A stretch of DNA of 64,000 nt from Leucobacter muris. GTDB taxonomy: Bacteria; Actinomycetota; Actinomycetes; Actinomycetales; Microbacteriaceae. The notes under the pieces are model-generated. The model was not told the origin of the DNA and did not search any database. It saw nothing but the letters and a program-made list of their open reading frames with translations. Every line of letters begins with the position of its first letter. The first letter of the stretch is position 1. The stretch is from the NCBI RefSeq assembly GCF_004028235.1, contig NZ_CP035037.1:2728001-2792000 (forward strand). Direction: 5' to 3'. A program made the translations under genes and the position numbers. Positions 1 to 8,767 of the stretch are shown here, piece after piece.

Positions 1-267
1 ATCGTGGGCAAGCCGAACCCGATGATGTTCCGCTCGGCGCTCAACCAGATCGGCGCGCACTCGCACAACACCGGCATGATCGGCGACCGCATGGACACCG
101 ATGTGGTGGCCGGCATGGAGGCCGGGCTGCACACGGTGCTCGTGATGACGGGCATCTCGGACCGCCGCGAGATCGAGAGGTTCCCGTTCCGGCCGGATGA
201 GATCCTCTCGTCGGTCGCCGAGCTGCTGCCGCAGACGGGCAAGGCGCCGGCGAAGCCGAAGGGCTGA
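1..267 (+). CDS. HAD-IIA family sugar-phosphatase, C-terminal part
   Basis: The gene enters from the left edge and ends in TGA at 265-267, so only the last 88 codons are seen. The visible part starts with the conserved lysine segment VGKPNP. It continues with the metal-binding acidic motif GDRMDTD and then AGMEAGLHTVLVMTG, which is typical of the C-terminal half of NagD-like HAD subfamily IIA phosphatases. These cytosolic, Mg-dependent enzymes dephosphorylate small sugar or nucleotide phosphates; the substrate cannot be read from this fragment. The tail is rich in Lys, Pro and Ala. The first in-frame GTG at position 4 lies inside the domain and is not the real start. Confidence 0.85.
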   Translation: MVGKPNPMMFRSALNQIGAHSHNTGMIGDRMDTDVVAGMEAGLHTVLVMTGISDRREIERFPFRPDEILSSVAELLPQTGKAPAKPKG

Positions 268-367
268 CCCGTCACCGCGCCTGCAGCTCGCAGGAGGTGT
301 CGACACCCGCGGCGCGAGACGGTGCGCGCCCTTCGGCGGGCAGTACCCGGGAGAGAGTGCCGCCGAG

Positions 368-1147
368 CTACTTCTTGCCGGAGCGCAGCGTCTTGAACAG
401 CATCTGGCCGAGGATGAAGGCCAGCAGCACCGAGAACGCCACGTTCGACCAGAACGGCGGAATGTGGGTGGCGATCACCGAGCCGAGCGGCGACAGCACG
501 CTCGCCGCGATGCCGAGCACGGCCGCCGAACGCAGGTCGACGTTGCGGCGTCGCGCGTTGCCGAGCGTGCCCGAGATGGAGCCCGGGATGAGCATGATGA
601 GCGACGTGCCCTTCGCGACGAGGTCGCTCGCGCCGAAGAAGAACATCAGCACCGGCACGACGACCACACCGCCGCCCACGCCCAGCAGCCCCGAGAGCAC
701 GCCCGTGATCAGGCCCGTCACCACGAGCAGTGCACCGGTGAGCAGGGTGACGTCGATCACCGCGTCACGCTGCGGGATCACGAACCACAGGCTGATCACC
801 ACGCCCAGCAGGAACGCCATGAACATCCAGCGCAGGAAGCCCGTCGGGATGCGCGACAGCAGGTAGCTGCCGATCTGCGCGCCGACGACGATACCGGCGG
901 CGAGCAGCAGCGCCGCCAACCAGTCGACGTTGCCCTGCAGCGAGTAGCCGATGCCGCCCACGACCGCCGCCGGCAGGATGGCGGCCACCGAGGTGCCCGC
1001 GGCGAGACGCTGCTGGAAGCCGAGGAACATCACCAGCATCGGCACGAGCACCACACCGCCCCCGATGCCGAAGAGGCCTGAGAGCAGGCCCGTGACCGCC
1101 CCGAGGACGGCGAGGATGAGGATGCTGGGACGGCTGGGCTGAGTCAT
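368..1147 (-). CDS. TauE/SafE family sulfite/organosulfonate exporter
   Basis: This 259-residue integral membrane protein has about eight hydrophobic helices arranged as two similar halves. Each half opens with the small-residue pattern GLLSGLFGIGGG (about residues 19-30) or GVLSGLLGVGGG (about 153-164), which is diagnostic of the TauE/SafE (DUF81) family. Members move sulfite, sulfoacetate or other small anions across the cytoplasmic membrane; the substrate is not evident here. The gene stands alone, facing away from the HAD gene and 55 bp upstream of the end of the gamma-glutamyltransferase gene, which is on the same strand. I see no strong ribosome-binding site or -10 box near the ATG at 1147. 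Confidence 0.85.
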   Translation of the reverse strand: MTQPSRPSILILAVLGAVTGLLSGLFGIGGGVVLVPMLVMFLGFQQRLAAGTSVAAILPAAVVGGIGYSLQGNVDWLAALLLAAGIVVGAQIGSYLLSRIPTGFLRWMFMAFLLGVVISLWFVIPQRDAVIDVTLLTGALLVVTGLITGVLSGLLGVGGGVVVVPVLMFFFGASDLVAKGTSLIMLIPGSISGTLGNARRRNVDLRSAAVLGIAASVLSPLGSVIATHIPPFWSNVAFSVLLAFILGQMLFKTLRSGKK

Positions 1148-1202
1148 GGAATTCGTTCTCTCGAGGGTGTGGCTGATCTGCGGGCGGAGCGTACGGCCCG
1201 GC

Positions 1203-2735
1203 TCAGCCGGTGCCGTCGACCACGATCGCCGACCCGTCCGACCTCGGATCGCTCGCCGCCTCGTACCCCTGCGGCGTGACGCGGATCAGATTCGAGTGTC
1301 CCAGATCCTCGCTGTACGCGGGCACCGTCTTGAGCGGGAACCCCGCAGCGGCGATGGCGTCACGAGCCTCCACGGCCACGTCCTCCTCGATGAGCACGCG
1401 CACCACCCCGTCGGCGCCGGGCTCCTCGACGATCCAGCGCGGGGCGTGCGTCGCCTCGTGCGGCGTGCTGCCCGCGAGCGAGCGCAGCAGCAGCTGGGTA
1501 TGGATCTGGGGCTGCGCCGATCCGCCCATCGTCGCCGGCACCCACGCGAGCTCGCCGTCGCGCAGGATCAGCACCGGCATGAGGGTGTGGCGCGGCCGAC
1601 GGCCCGGCGCGAACGCGTTGGGCGAGGCGGGGTCGAGGGAGAAGGAGGTGCCGCGGTTCTGGAACAGGATGCCCGTCTCGGGCTCGAGCACCGCCGCGCC
1701 GAAGCCGAAGTACACCGAGTTGATGAGCGAGATCGCCCAGCCGTCGGCGCTGACGGCGCTGAGGCCGACGGTATCGCCGCTCGGCTTCGCCTCGCGCGGC
1801 GGCGGGTGCTCGGGGCGGCGCATCGCGATGAGCTCGGCGCCGGTGGGGCCTCCCGCCGTGGGATCCGCGAGGAACGCCGCCCGCACGGCGTTGCCGCCGC
1901 GGAAGGAGTCGGCGAGCGCCCCGGCGCCGGACTCGAGAGGATCCTCGATGCCGCCCGCGATGGCCTCGAGGGCGCGCAGCAGGATGAACCCCGAGGTGTT
2001 CGGCGGCCCGGTGATGACGCGGTGCCCGGCGTAGTCGCCCTCGAGCGGATCGTCCCAGAAGGCGGCGTAGGAGGCGGCGTCCTCGAGCGCGATCTTCGAC
2101 CCGAGTTCCTGGAGCCCGGCGACCCAGCGCTGCGCGAGCTCGCCCTCGTAGAACTCCGAGGCCCCGCGCTCGGCGAGCCGGCGAAGCGAGGCGGCCAGCG
2201 CGGGCTGCACGAGCGGCTGCCCCTGCACGAGCGGCAGGCCCTCCGGGATGAACACGCCGCGGCAGCCCGCGTCGAGCTCGAGCACCTCGCGCTCCTCGAC
2301 GATGGCAGCGGCGACCGACCGGGCGGTGGGCACCCCCTCTGCGGCGTACCGGACGGCGGCCTCGAGGTGCTGCGCCCAAGTGCGCGTCGCCCCGAGCTCG
2401 TGCAGCGCCTCCCAGCCCCGCACGCCACCTGGCACCGTCACGGTGTCGATGCCGCGCAGCGGAAGCATCTCGCCGTACGACGCTCGAAGCGCGTCGAGCG
2501 ACTGCCCCGCCGGTGCGGTGCCCGTGGCGTTGAGGAAGCGCACCTCGCCGTCGGGGCTGCGCACGAGCGCCATGAGGTCGCCCCCGAGCGCGACGTTGTT
2601 CGGGTACACCACGCACAGGGCGGCCGCGGCGGCGAGGGCCGCGTCGATCGCGTTGCCGCCGGCCTCGAGGGCGGCGGCGCCGGCCTCGGTGGCGAGGTGG
2701 TGAGAGGTGGAGATCGCTCCGCCTGCTCCGGTCAT
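1203..2735 (-). CDS. Gamma-glutamyltransferase family protein
   Basis: At 510 residues this is an N-terminal-nucleophile hydrolase of the gamma-glutamyltranspeptidase family, which cleaves or transfers gamma-glutamyl groups, for example from glutathione. The family architecture is visible: an N-terminal stretch with EAGGNAIDAALA (about 24-35), a GGDLMA segment near 51, PGGVRGWEAL near 102 and the autoprocessing site SGDTVGLSAVSADG. In that site Thr322 is the expected new N-terminus and nucleophile. A conserved TMGGSAQPQ motif follows. There is no signal peptide, so a cytoplasmic location is likely, unlike E. coli Ggt. Its ATG overlaps the stop of the GntR regulator gene (ATGA), which makes it the last gene of the ridA-liv operon and suggests it acts on the imported compound. 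Confidence 0.88.
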   Translation of the reverse strand: MTGAGGAISTSHHLATEAGAAALEAGGNAIDAALAAAAALCVVYPNNVALGGDLMALVRSPDGEVRFLNATGTAPAGQSLDALRASYGEMLPLRGIDTVTVPGGVRGWEALHELGATRTWAQHLEAAVRYAAEGVPTARSVAAAIVEEREVLELDAGCRGVFIPEGLPLVQGQPLVQPALAASLRRLAERGASEFYEGELAQRWVAGLQELGSKIALEDAASYAAFWDDPLEGDYAGHRVITGPPNTSGFILLRALEAIAGGIEDPLESGAGALADSFRGGNAVRAAFLADPTAGGPTGAELIAMRRPEHPPPREAKPSGDTVGLSAVSADGWAISLINSVYFGFGAAVLEPETGILFQNRGTSFSLDPASPNAFAPGRRPRHTLMPVLILRDGELAWVPATMGGSAQPQIHTQLLLRSLAGSTPHEATHAPRWIVEEPGADGVVRVLIEEDVAVEARDAIAAAGFPLKTVPAYSEDLGHSNLIRVTPQGYEAASDPRSDGSAIVVDGTG

Positions 2736-3457
2736 GACTGCTTCGCTCCCTTCTCTCGCCCGGCCAGGGCGATCTGCTGCGCGATGTCGAGCACGTGCGC
2801 CCGGGCCTCGCTCTCGGCGAGGTCTCCGTCGCCCTCCGCGATCGCCTCGAAGATGCGCCGGTGCGCGATGCTCGACGCCTCGCGGCGCTCCTTCGTCTGG
2901 TAGCGGCTCGCACGGCTCGGAGCGATCTGCTGCGCGATCTGCTCGTTGATGAGCGCGAGCAGCGGGTTGTGGGTGTACTGCGCGATGGACTGGTGGAAGG
3001 CGCGGTCGAGTTCGGCGTACCGCTCCTTCGTGACGTCCTTCTCCATCGACTCGACGAGCTCCCGCAGCTGCGCCAGATCGCGCTGCGTCGCCCGGCTGGC
3101 GGTGAGGCGGGCGATGGGCGGCTCGACGATGGCGCGCAGCTCCATGATGTCGTGGATCTCGGGCCGCAGCGCCGCGACCGTGTCGAGCAGATCGTCGGCG
3201 ATCGTGGCCCGCTCCCCGGGGCGCAGCACGATCGTGCCCCGCCCGGGCTTGCGGTCGATGAGCCCGCGGTTCTCGAGCTCCCGCAGCGCCTCCCGGATCG
3301 AGACGCGCGAGACGCCGAGGTGCTGCGCGAGCTCGCGCTCGGCCGGAAGCTTCTCGCCCGGCGCGAGCTCGCCCTCGAGGATCAGGCGTTCAAGGTCGAC
3401 CGAGAGCCGGTCGGGCACCGAGAGGGTCGCCCCCCTGTTGATCGAATCCCAGTCCAT
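2732..3457 (-). CDS. FadR-subfamily GntR transcriptional regulator
   Basis: This 241-residue protein has an N-terminal GntR winged helix (about residues 15-80, with PGEKLPAERELAQHLGVSR and VSIREALRELENRGL) and an all-helical C-terminal FCD ligand-binding domain (about 95-220) carrying the acidic and His residues that usually bind a metal and an organic acid. FCD-GntR proteins repress catabolic or transport operons until an effector binds. The gene lies between livF and ggt, overlapping ggt by 4 bp, so it is part of the operon it probably controls. A palindrome of the type this subfamily binds (GGTCTGACC) lies at 8819-8827, upstream of ridA, the first gene of the unit. Confidence 0.88.
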   Translation of the reverse strand: MDWDSINRGATLSVPDRLSVDLERLILEGELAPGEKLPAERELAQHLGVSRVSIREALRELENRGLIDRKPGRGTIVLRPGERATIADDLLDTVAALRPEIHDIMELRAIVEPPIARLTASRATQRDLAQLRELVESMEKDVTKERYAELDRAFHQSIAQYTHNPLLALINEQIAQQIAPSRASRYQTKERREASSIAHRRIFEAIAEGDGDLAESEARAHVLDIAQQIALAGREKGAKQS

Positions 3458-3530
3458 TGCGCACTTCCATTCTCACTTCGCTAGCCTCGCCGCCGGCCCG
3501 CCCGGCCGCACTCGTCCACTCCGAGCATCA

Positions 3531-4244
3531 TCACGTGTCCGTGCTCTTGCCGAAGTAGGCCTCGTGCAGCTGCTCGTCCTCGAGCATGGCCTTCGCGTCG
3601 CCGCCGCCCGAGATCCTGCCGGTCTCCATGAGGTAGCCCCGATGCGCGATCGCGAGCGCCATCCTGGCGTTCTGCTCGATGAGCAGCACACTCGTGCCCG
3701 AGCGGTTGATCTCCTCGATCACCTCGAACATCTGCGCGACCACCTTCGGGGCGAGACCCATCGACGGTTCATCAAGCATAAGCAATCGCGGGCGCCTGAT
3801 GAGCGCTCGGGAGAGCGCGAGCATCTGCTGCTCGCCGCCCGAGAGCGTCGCGGCGGTCTGGTGCCGGCGCTCCTCGAGCCGCGGGAAGAGCTCGAAGACG
3901 CTCGCGACCTCGGCGGAGAAATCGGTCGACGCGCCCCAGTGGGCGATCTGCAGATTCTCGAACACCGTCATGCGCCCGAAGATGTGCCGGCCCTCGGGCA
4001 CGAGCGACAGCCCCGCGCGCACGCGCTGCTCGGCTCGACTCGACGACACGTCCTTCTCCAGGAAGGAGATCCTGCCGCGGCTCTTGTTGAGCCCGGCGAT
4101 CGAGCGCAGCAGGCTGCTCTTGCCCGCGCCGTTCGCGCCGACCACGACGACGAGTTCGCCCTCGTCGACGTGCATGTCGACGTCGGTGACCGCCCTGACG
4201 ACGCCGTAGCGCACGTTCAGGCCTTCGACCTCGAGAATTCTCAC
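3531..4244 (-). CDS. livF: Branched-chain-type amino acid ABC transporter ATPase LivF
   Basis: This 237-residue nucleotide-binding subunit has Walker A GANGAGKSS (near residue 35), the signature LSGGEQQMLALSRAL, Walker B RLLMLDEPSMGLAP and the switch histidine region. It has the length and layout of LivF. It powers import through LivH/LivM at the cytoplasmic face. Its ATG overlaps the stop of the livM-livG fusion gene by 4 bp (ATGA), implying translational coupling. The FadR-type regulator gene follows after 73 bp. HAAT-family importers carry leucine-type amino acids but also urea, amides and aromatic acids, so the Liv name describes the family and not the substrate. Confidence 0.9.
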   Translation of the reverse strand: MRILEVEGLNVRYGVVRAVTDVDMHVDEGELVVVVGANGAGKSSLLRSIAGLNKSRGRISFLEKDVSSSRAEQRVRAGLSLVPEGRHIFGRMTVFENLQIAHWGASTDFSAEVASVFELFPRLEERRHQTAATLSGGEQQMLALSRALIRRPRLLMLDEPSMGLAPKVVAQMFEVIEEINRSGTSVLLIEQNARMALAIAHRGYLMETGRISGGGDAKAMLEDEQLHEAYFGKSTDT

Positions 4245-6097
4245 TTCGCATCACTCCCCAGGTAGGCCTCGAGCACTTCCGGATTGACCCGGATCTCGGC
4301 GGGCGTGCCGTCGGCGATGATCACGCCGTGGTCGAGCACGATGATCCGGTCCGAGACCCCCATGAGCAGATCCATGTCGTGCTCGATGAGGATCACGTCG
4401 ATGCCGCGCTCGCGGATCCGCTTGATGAGGCGGGCGAGATCGCGGGTCTCGCTCTCGTTGAGGCCCGCTGCGGGCTCGTCGAGCAGCAGTACGTTCGGTC
4501 GGGTCATGAGGGCGCGGGCGATCTCGACGCGGCGCTGCTGGTAGGCGTCGAGCGACGAGGCGCGCTTGTCGCGGCTGTCCCACACGTCCATGAACGCGAG
4601 CACTTCTTCGGCCTCGTCGACCGTGGCCCGCTCCGGCTTCCGCACGAACGGGAACGGCGAGAGGAACTTCGGCGCGAACCCCGCGAGTCGCGAGTGCCCG
4701 CCCACGAGCAGGTTCTCGAGCACCGTCATGTCCCAGAAGAGGCGCACGGTCTGGAAGGTTCTCGCGATGCCGCGCATCGATACCGCGCTCGACTCGAGGC
4801 TCTGCGTCTGCTCGCCGCCCAGCTCGATGGTGCCGGAGGTCGCCCGGGTGACGCCCGAGATCGCGTTGAGCAGCGTCGACTTGCCGGCGCCGTTCGGGCC
4901 CATGAGGCCGAGCACCTCGCCGTGCCTGAGCTCGAACGTCACCGCTTCGAGGGCGACGAGGCCGCCGAAGACCGGTTTGACGTTCTCGACTTTCAGCACC
5001 GGCTCCCCGGCGGCGACGGGGGTGTCGCGCTCGTTCACGATGAGCTCGCCCTCGGGCGCCTCGGTGCGGCCCCGCGCCCGGGTGAGCTCGAGGCGCTTGG
5101 AGATGATGCCGCCGGGCCGCAGGATCATGAGGATCACGACGATGAGGGCGAGGAAGCCCGTGCGGAACTCGGGGTGGGCCTGGATGAGCGGGATGTCCTT
5201 CGCGACGGCCTGGAAGAAGATCCACAGCACCGCCCCGGTCACCGGCCCCCACAGGGTGCCGGCGCCGCCGAGGATCACGAGGCTCAGCACGATGAAGTTG
5301 TCCTCGAGCGTGAAGCTGTCGGGGTTCACGAACTGGTTCATGTGGGCGAAGAACACGCCGATGACACCGGCGGTCGACGCCCCCACCACGTAGGCGAGCA
5401 GCTTGTAGCGGCGGGTGCGGATGCCCATCGACGAGGCGACGAGCTCGTCCTCGCGGATCGCGACCCAGGCGCGGCCGACGGGCGACGCGATGAGCGAGGC
5501 GAGCGCCACGACGAGGATCACCACGATGAGGAAGACGATGTAGTACGTCGTCAGGGGCCGCACGATCTTACCGGTGAGCGTGAGCGCCGGGATGTTGCGG
5601 ATGCCGACCGCGCCGCCGGTGAACTCGGTCCAGTTGATGGAGACGATGCGCACGATCTCGCCGAAGGCGAGGGTCATGATGGCGAGGTAGTCGCCGCGGG
5701 CGCGCAGCGTGGGATAGCCGATGATCGATCCCGCTATCCCCGCGAACACGATCGCGGCGACCACGCTCAGTGGAAGCACCCACGCGAGCGCCGCGGGATT
5801 GTCGGCGAGGTCGACGCCGAACGTTCTCGTGCAGAATATGGCCGTCGTGTAGGCGCCCACGATGAAGAACGCGATGAAGCCGAGGTCGAGCAGGCCGGTG
5901 ATGCCGACGAGGATGTTCAGGCCGGAGGCGAGGGCGACGTAGACGAGGGCGAGGGCCGCCACTCGGATCCACTTGTCGCCGGGCAGCGCGAGCGGTGCGA
6001 GCAACCCCACGAAGAGGAAGACCGCGGGCCAGATCCAGCGCTTGAGGCCGTGATCCTGCTTGAGGATGACGATGGGGGCGGTGTACGTGTTCGACAT
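4241..6097 (-). CDS. livM-livG: Fused LivM permease - LivG ATPase
   Basis: One 618-residue polypeptide joins a LivM-type permease (about residues 1-330, roughly ten hydrophobic helices, with the cytoplasmic EAA-like loop GRAWVAIREDELVASSMGI) to a LivG-type ATPase (about 360-618). The ATPase part has Walker A GPNGAGKST and Walker B NVLLLDEPAAGLN. The usual signature LSYGQQRRLEIARAL is altered to LDAYQQRRVEIARAL, so its leading Ser-Gly/Tyr-Gly is not canonical. I chose ATG 6097 (MSNTYTAPI); the reading frame extends upstream to 6151, but that part lies within the end of livH. The fusion is known in some actinobacteria and alphaproteobacteria. The gene follows livH directly and overlaps livF. 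Confidence 0.88.
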   Translation of the reverse strand: MSNTYTAPIVILKQDHGLKRWIWPAVFLFVGLLAPLALPGDKWIRVAALALVYVALASGLNILVGITGLLDLGFIAFFIVGAYTTAIFCTRTFGVDLADNPAALAWVLPLSVVAAIVFAGIAGSIIGYPTLRARGDYLAIMTLAFGEIVRIVSINWTEFTGGAVGIRNIPALTLTGKIVRPLTTYYIVFLIVVILVVALASLIASPVGRAWVAIREDELVASSMGIRTRRYKLLAYVVGASTAGVIGVFFAHMNQFVNPDSFTLEDNFIVLSLVILGGAGTLWGPVTGAVLWIFFQAVAKDIPLIQAHPEFRTGFLALIVVILMILRPGGIISKRLELTRARGRTEAPEGELIVNERDTPVAAGEPVLKVENVKPVFGGLVALEAVTFELRHGEVLGLMGPNGAGKSTLLNAISGVTRATSGTIELGGEQTQSLESSAVSMRGIARTFQTVRLFWDMTVLENLLVGGHSRLAGFAPKFLSPFPFVRKPERATVDEAEEVLAFMDVWDSRDKRASSLDAYQQRRVEIARALMTRPNVLLLDEPAAGLNESETRDLARLIKRIRERGIDVILIEHDMDLLMGVSDRIIVLDHGVIIADGTPAEIRVNPEVLEAYLGSDAK

Positions 6098-6099
6098 CG

Positions 6100-7007
6100 T
6101 TAGACCTTCTGTACCTCTCGGCGGCCGAGCAGCCCCTGCGGGCGCAGCCACAGGATGATCACGAGGATCCCGAACGCGATGACGTCGCGGTAGGCAGATC
6201 CCTGCGGGACGTAGGACGCGGCGAGCTCCTCGCTCACGCCCAGCACGAGGCCGCCCACGAAGGCGCCCGGGATGCTGCCGATGCCGCCGAGCACGGCCGC
6301 GACCAGTGCCTTGTGAGCCCCGGCAGGAAGCCCATCGTGGCGGCCGCGAATCCGTACCGCTGCGAGTAGAGGAGGCCGGCGACCGCGGCCAGCGCCGAGC
6401 CGAGCACGAACGTCGTCGAGATGACCCGGTCGACGCCGATGCCCATGAGCCTCGCCGCGTCCTTGTCCTCGGCGGTCGCGCGGATCGCGCGGCCGATGGG
6501 GGTGAAGCGGATCACGGCCCAGAAGGCGAGGGTCACTGCGACCGCGACGCCGAGCACGATGAGGTCGATGCGCTGCACCCTCGCTCCGAGGATGTTGAGC
6601 GACTCCCCGAGGTCGGGGCGGGGCACCGGCAGCTGCGCGGCGCCGAAGAGGAAGGTCGCGACCGCGCGCAGCAGCATGGACACCGCGATCGCGGTGATGA
6701 GCATGGAGAGGATCGGCGCGTTGCGCAGCGGCCGATACGCGATCCTCTCGATGAGCCAGCCGATGAGCGAGCCGACGACGAGCCCGAAGAGGATCGCCGC
6801 CCAGCCGGGGAGGCCCGGGCCGTCGACGCTCGCGTCCGCGATGAGGATGTTGGTCTGGCCCGCGACGAGGGCTCCGATGGCGCCGAACATGAAGATCTCG
6901 CCGAAGGCGAAGTTCACCATGCCGAGGACGCCGTAGACCACGCTGAACGCGACGGCGAGAAGCCTGTAGATGCCGCCGACGGCGAGCCCGTTGATGATTT
7001 CCTGCAT
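6100..7007 (-). pseudogene. livH: Branched-chain-type ABC permease LivH, frame broken
   Basis: Residues 1-230 read normally as LivH (start MQEIINGLAVGGIY, then YGVLGMVNFAFGE and IERIAYRPLR) up to GFLPGL. There the frame breaks, at about 6311-6315. The remaining 64 codons (LGGIGSIPGAFVGG to GRREVQKV) continue in another frame and end at 6100. Removing two bases (AC on the coding strand) restores GFLPGLKALVAAVLGGIGS, an excellent match to the family; a 1-base deletion is the alternative explanation. Repaired length is 301 residues, normal for LivH. A GGAG ribosome-binding site precedes the ATG at 7007. Because every other gene of the operon is intact, a sequence error is as likely as a true lesion. 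Confidence 0.85.
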
Positions 7008-7047
7008 TGCCTAATCTCCGTAGCCTGCTGGGGAACCGGATGAGGAT

Positions 7048-7079
7048 CCCGGTGGGCGCCGTCGCCGGCGCCCACCGGG
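7048..7079 (-). promoter_or_regulatory. Intra-operon stem-loop between livK and livH
   Basis: A perfect 13-bp inverted repeat (CCCGGTGGGCGCC / GGCGCCCACCGGG) with a 6-base loop lies 6 bases after the livK stop. There is no T-tract on either side, so it looks less like a full terminator than a 3'-end-protecting or partial attenuating hairpin. Such a hairpin would leave more binding-protein mRNA than permease mRNA, a common arrangement after binding-protein genes. Confidence 0.7.
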
Positions 7080-7085
7080 GCGGTG

Positions 7086-8249
7086 CTACTCCTTGATGAC
7101 CACGAAGGCGCCGTCTTCGATGCGCTGGAAGGTGAGGTTGCCCACACGGTTCCCCTCGTCGTCGAAGCTGATCTCGCCCGAGACCCCGGGGAAGCCCTCG
7201 GTGGCCGCGATCGCCTCGGCCACGGCCGCACGATCGGTCGATCCGGCGGTCTCCATCGCCTGTGCCGCGATGTACGTGGCGTCATAGGCGAGTGCGGCCC
7301 ACGAGCTCGGCTCCTTGTCGTACTTGGCCGTGAAGGCCTCGACGAACGCGGCGGCCTCGGGGCTGTCGTCGCTCGCCGAGAAGGCCGAGTAGACCTCGAC
7401 GCCCTCGGCGTTGGCGCCTGCGAGGTCGATGAAGAGCGGGCTCGCGGCACCGTCGGAGGCGAAGATCGGCGCGTCGGATCCGGCGTCGCGCACCTGGTTC
7501 ACGATCTTGCCGGCCTCGGTGTAGAAGCCGCCGATGAAGACCGCGTCGGGGTCGTCGCGCAGTGCGGTGTCGACCGTGCTCGCGAAGTTCACCGTGCCCA
7601 GCTGGTAGGCCTGGGAGCTGGTGACGGTGCCGCCGGCCTCCTCGAAGCCCTCACTGAACGCGTCGGCGACGCCCTTGCCGTAGTCGTCCTGCTGATACAG
7701 CACGGCGACCTTCTCCACGCCCCGGTTCTCGGCGATGAACTTCGCCGCCTCGGCGCCTTGGTAGGCGTCGGTGAACACGGTGCGGAAGAAGATGTCGCTC
7801 GCGCCGCTCAGCTCGGGAGACGTGACAGCCGACGCGATGATCGGCAGGCCGCACTGCGTGTAGATGGGCAGGCCCGACAGCGCGACGCTCGAGAAGCTGA
7901 AGCCGAGAACGACCGGCACTTCGGCGTCGTCGCAGAACTCCTGCGCGACCACGGGGCCGTTGGCGGGCTTGCCCTCGTCGTCCACGCCTTCGAGGGTGAG
8001 GTCGCGATCGAGCACGCCGCCGTCGGCGTTGATCTCCTCGATCGCCAGGTCGATGCCCTCGCGCATCTCGAGCCCGTAGCTCGCGAAGTCGCCCGAGAGG
8101 GTCGCCGTGTATCCGATCGGGATCGCGCCCTCGGAGCCGCCTCCCTCGCCAGAGCCGCCAGAGCCGCCCGAGGAGCACGCGCTCAGCGTGAGGAGCGCAA
8201 CGCCCGTCACGACCGCCAGTTTGGCTGTTCTCTTGCTCAACATTCTCAT
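7086..8249 (-). CDS. livK: ABC transporter substrate-binding lipoprotein, LivK type
   Basis: This 387-residue protein starts at ATG 8249 (MRMLSKRTAK). It has a basic N-terminus, a hydrophobic core and the lipobox LSAC with Cys25, followed by a Gly/Ser linker (26-41). The mature part has the periplasmic-binding-protein type I fold of LivK/leucine-binding proteins: IPIGYTATLSGDFASYGLEMREGIDLA, the GYDDEGKP-like region, VAVLYQQDDYGKGVADAF and ALAYDATYIAAQAM. In a Gram-positive it would be anchored to the outer face of the membrane and deliver ligand to LivH/LivM. The reading frame runs open upstream, but only this start gives a signal peptide. It follows ridA by 20 bp. Confidence 0.92.
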   Translation of the reverse strand: MRMLSKRTAKLAVVTGVALLTLSACSSGGSGGSGEGGGSEGAIPIGYTATLSGDFASYGLEMREGIDLAIEEINADGGVLDRDLTLEGVDDEGKPANGPVVAQEFCDDAEVPVVLGFSFSSVALSGLPIYTQCGLPIIASAVTSPELSGASDIFFRTVFTDAYQGAEAAKFIAENRGVEKVAVLYQQDDYGKGVADAFSEGFEEAGGTVTSSQAYQLGTVNFASTVDTALRDDPDAVFIGGFYTEAGKIVNQVRDAGSDAPIFASDGAASPLFIDLAGANAEGVEVYSAFSASDDSPEAAAFVEAFTAKYDKEPSSWAALAYDATYIAAQAMETAGSTDRAAVAEAIAATEGFPGVSGEISFDDEGNRVGNLTFQRIEDGAFVVIKE

Positions 8250-8269
8250 CACATCCGTCGGTTCGGAGG

Positions 8270-8767
8270 TCAGTCGACCGTCTCGATCGTCATCCAGTTT
8301 TCGAAGCAGTGGTTCGCGGCGAGCGACGTGACGCCGATCGTGGCGCGGCCGCCGAGTCCGTTCTCCTCGCCGAACACGTCGCGGAAGAGGTCGGTGGCGC
8401 CGCACGAGACCAGGTTCACGTCGACGAAGTCGGGCGCCGCGACCACGAAGTTCAGAGAGTTCACGAGGCACTTCACGCGGTCGAGCGAGCCGAGCGCGAG
8501 GCGCATCGTACCCAGGCAGTTCAGCGCGGTCTGCCGAGCCTCGGCGTAGCCCTGCTCGACGGTGACCTCGGCGCCGAGACGGCCGGCGTGGGTGGGCTGG
8601 CCGTTGTGGCCCACGATGTCGGCGACGTGGCCCGAGAGGAAGAGCAGGTTCCCGGTCTTGTGGAACGCCTTCATCGTGCCGTAGTAGGTGCCGTGGTAGC
8701 CGCCGTCGCTGTAGTCGGGGATATCGAGACCAAGCTCGGCCACGCGGGCTTCGCATGAGACAGACAC
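8270..8767 (-). CDS. RidA/YjgF-family protein (imine/enamine deaminase)
   Basis: This 165-residue protein reads from GTG 8767, chosen because AAGGAG sits seven bases upstream. The RidA fold is recognisable from LLFLSGHVAD (about residue 39), VEQGYAEARQTALNCLGTM, LGSLDRVKCLVNSLNFV and the C-terminal GRATIGVTSLAANHCFE. The usual active-site Arg of RidA (RxAxGV) is represented by GRATIGVTSLA. Family members hydrolyse reactive 2-imino acids or are pathway-specific deaminases. As first gene of the liv-ggt operon it probably acts on an imine or carbamate made during catabolism of the imported nitrogen compound. It is longer than housekeeping RidA (about 130 residues), which fits a pathway-specific subgroup. 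Confidence 0.85.
   Translation of the reverse strand: MSVSCEARVAELGLDIPDYSDGGYHGTYYGTMKAFHKTGNLLFLSGHVADIVGHNGQPTHAGRLGAEVTVEQGYAEARQTALNCLGTMRLALGSLDRVKCLVNSLNFVVAAPDFVDVNLVSCGATDLFRDVFGEENGLGGRATIGVTSLAANHCFENWMTIETVD

Noticed and set aside
6300..6320. Programmed frameshifting in livH
   Set aside because: There is no slippery heptamer followed by a structure, and LivH is a single-frame protein in other bacteria.
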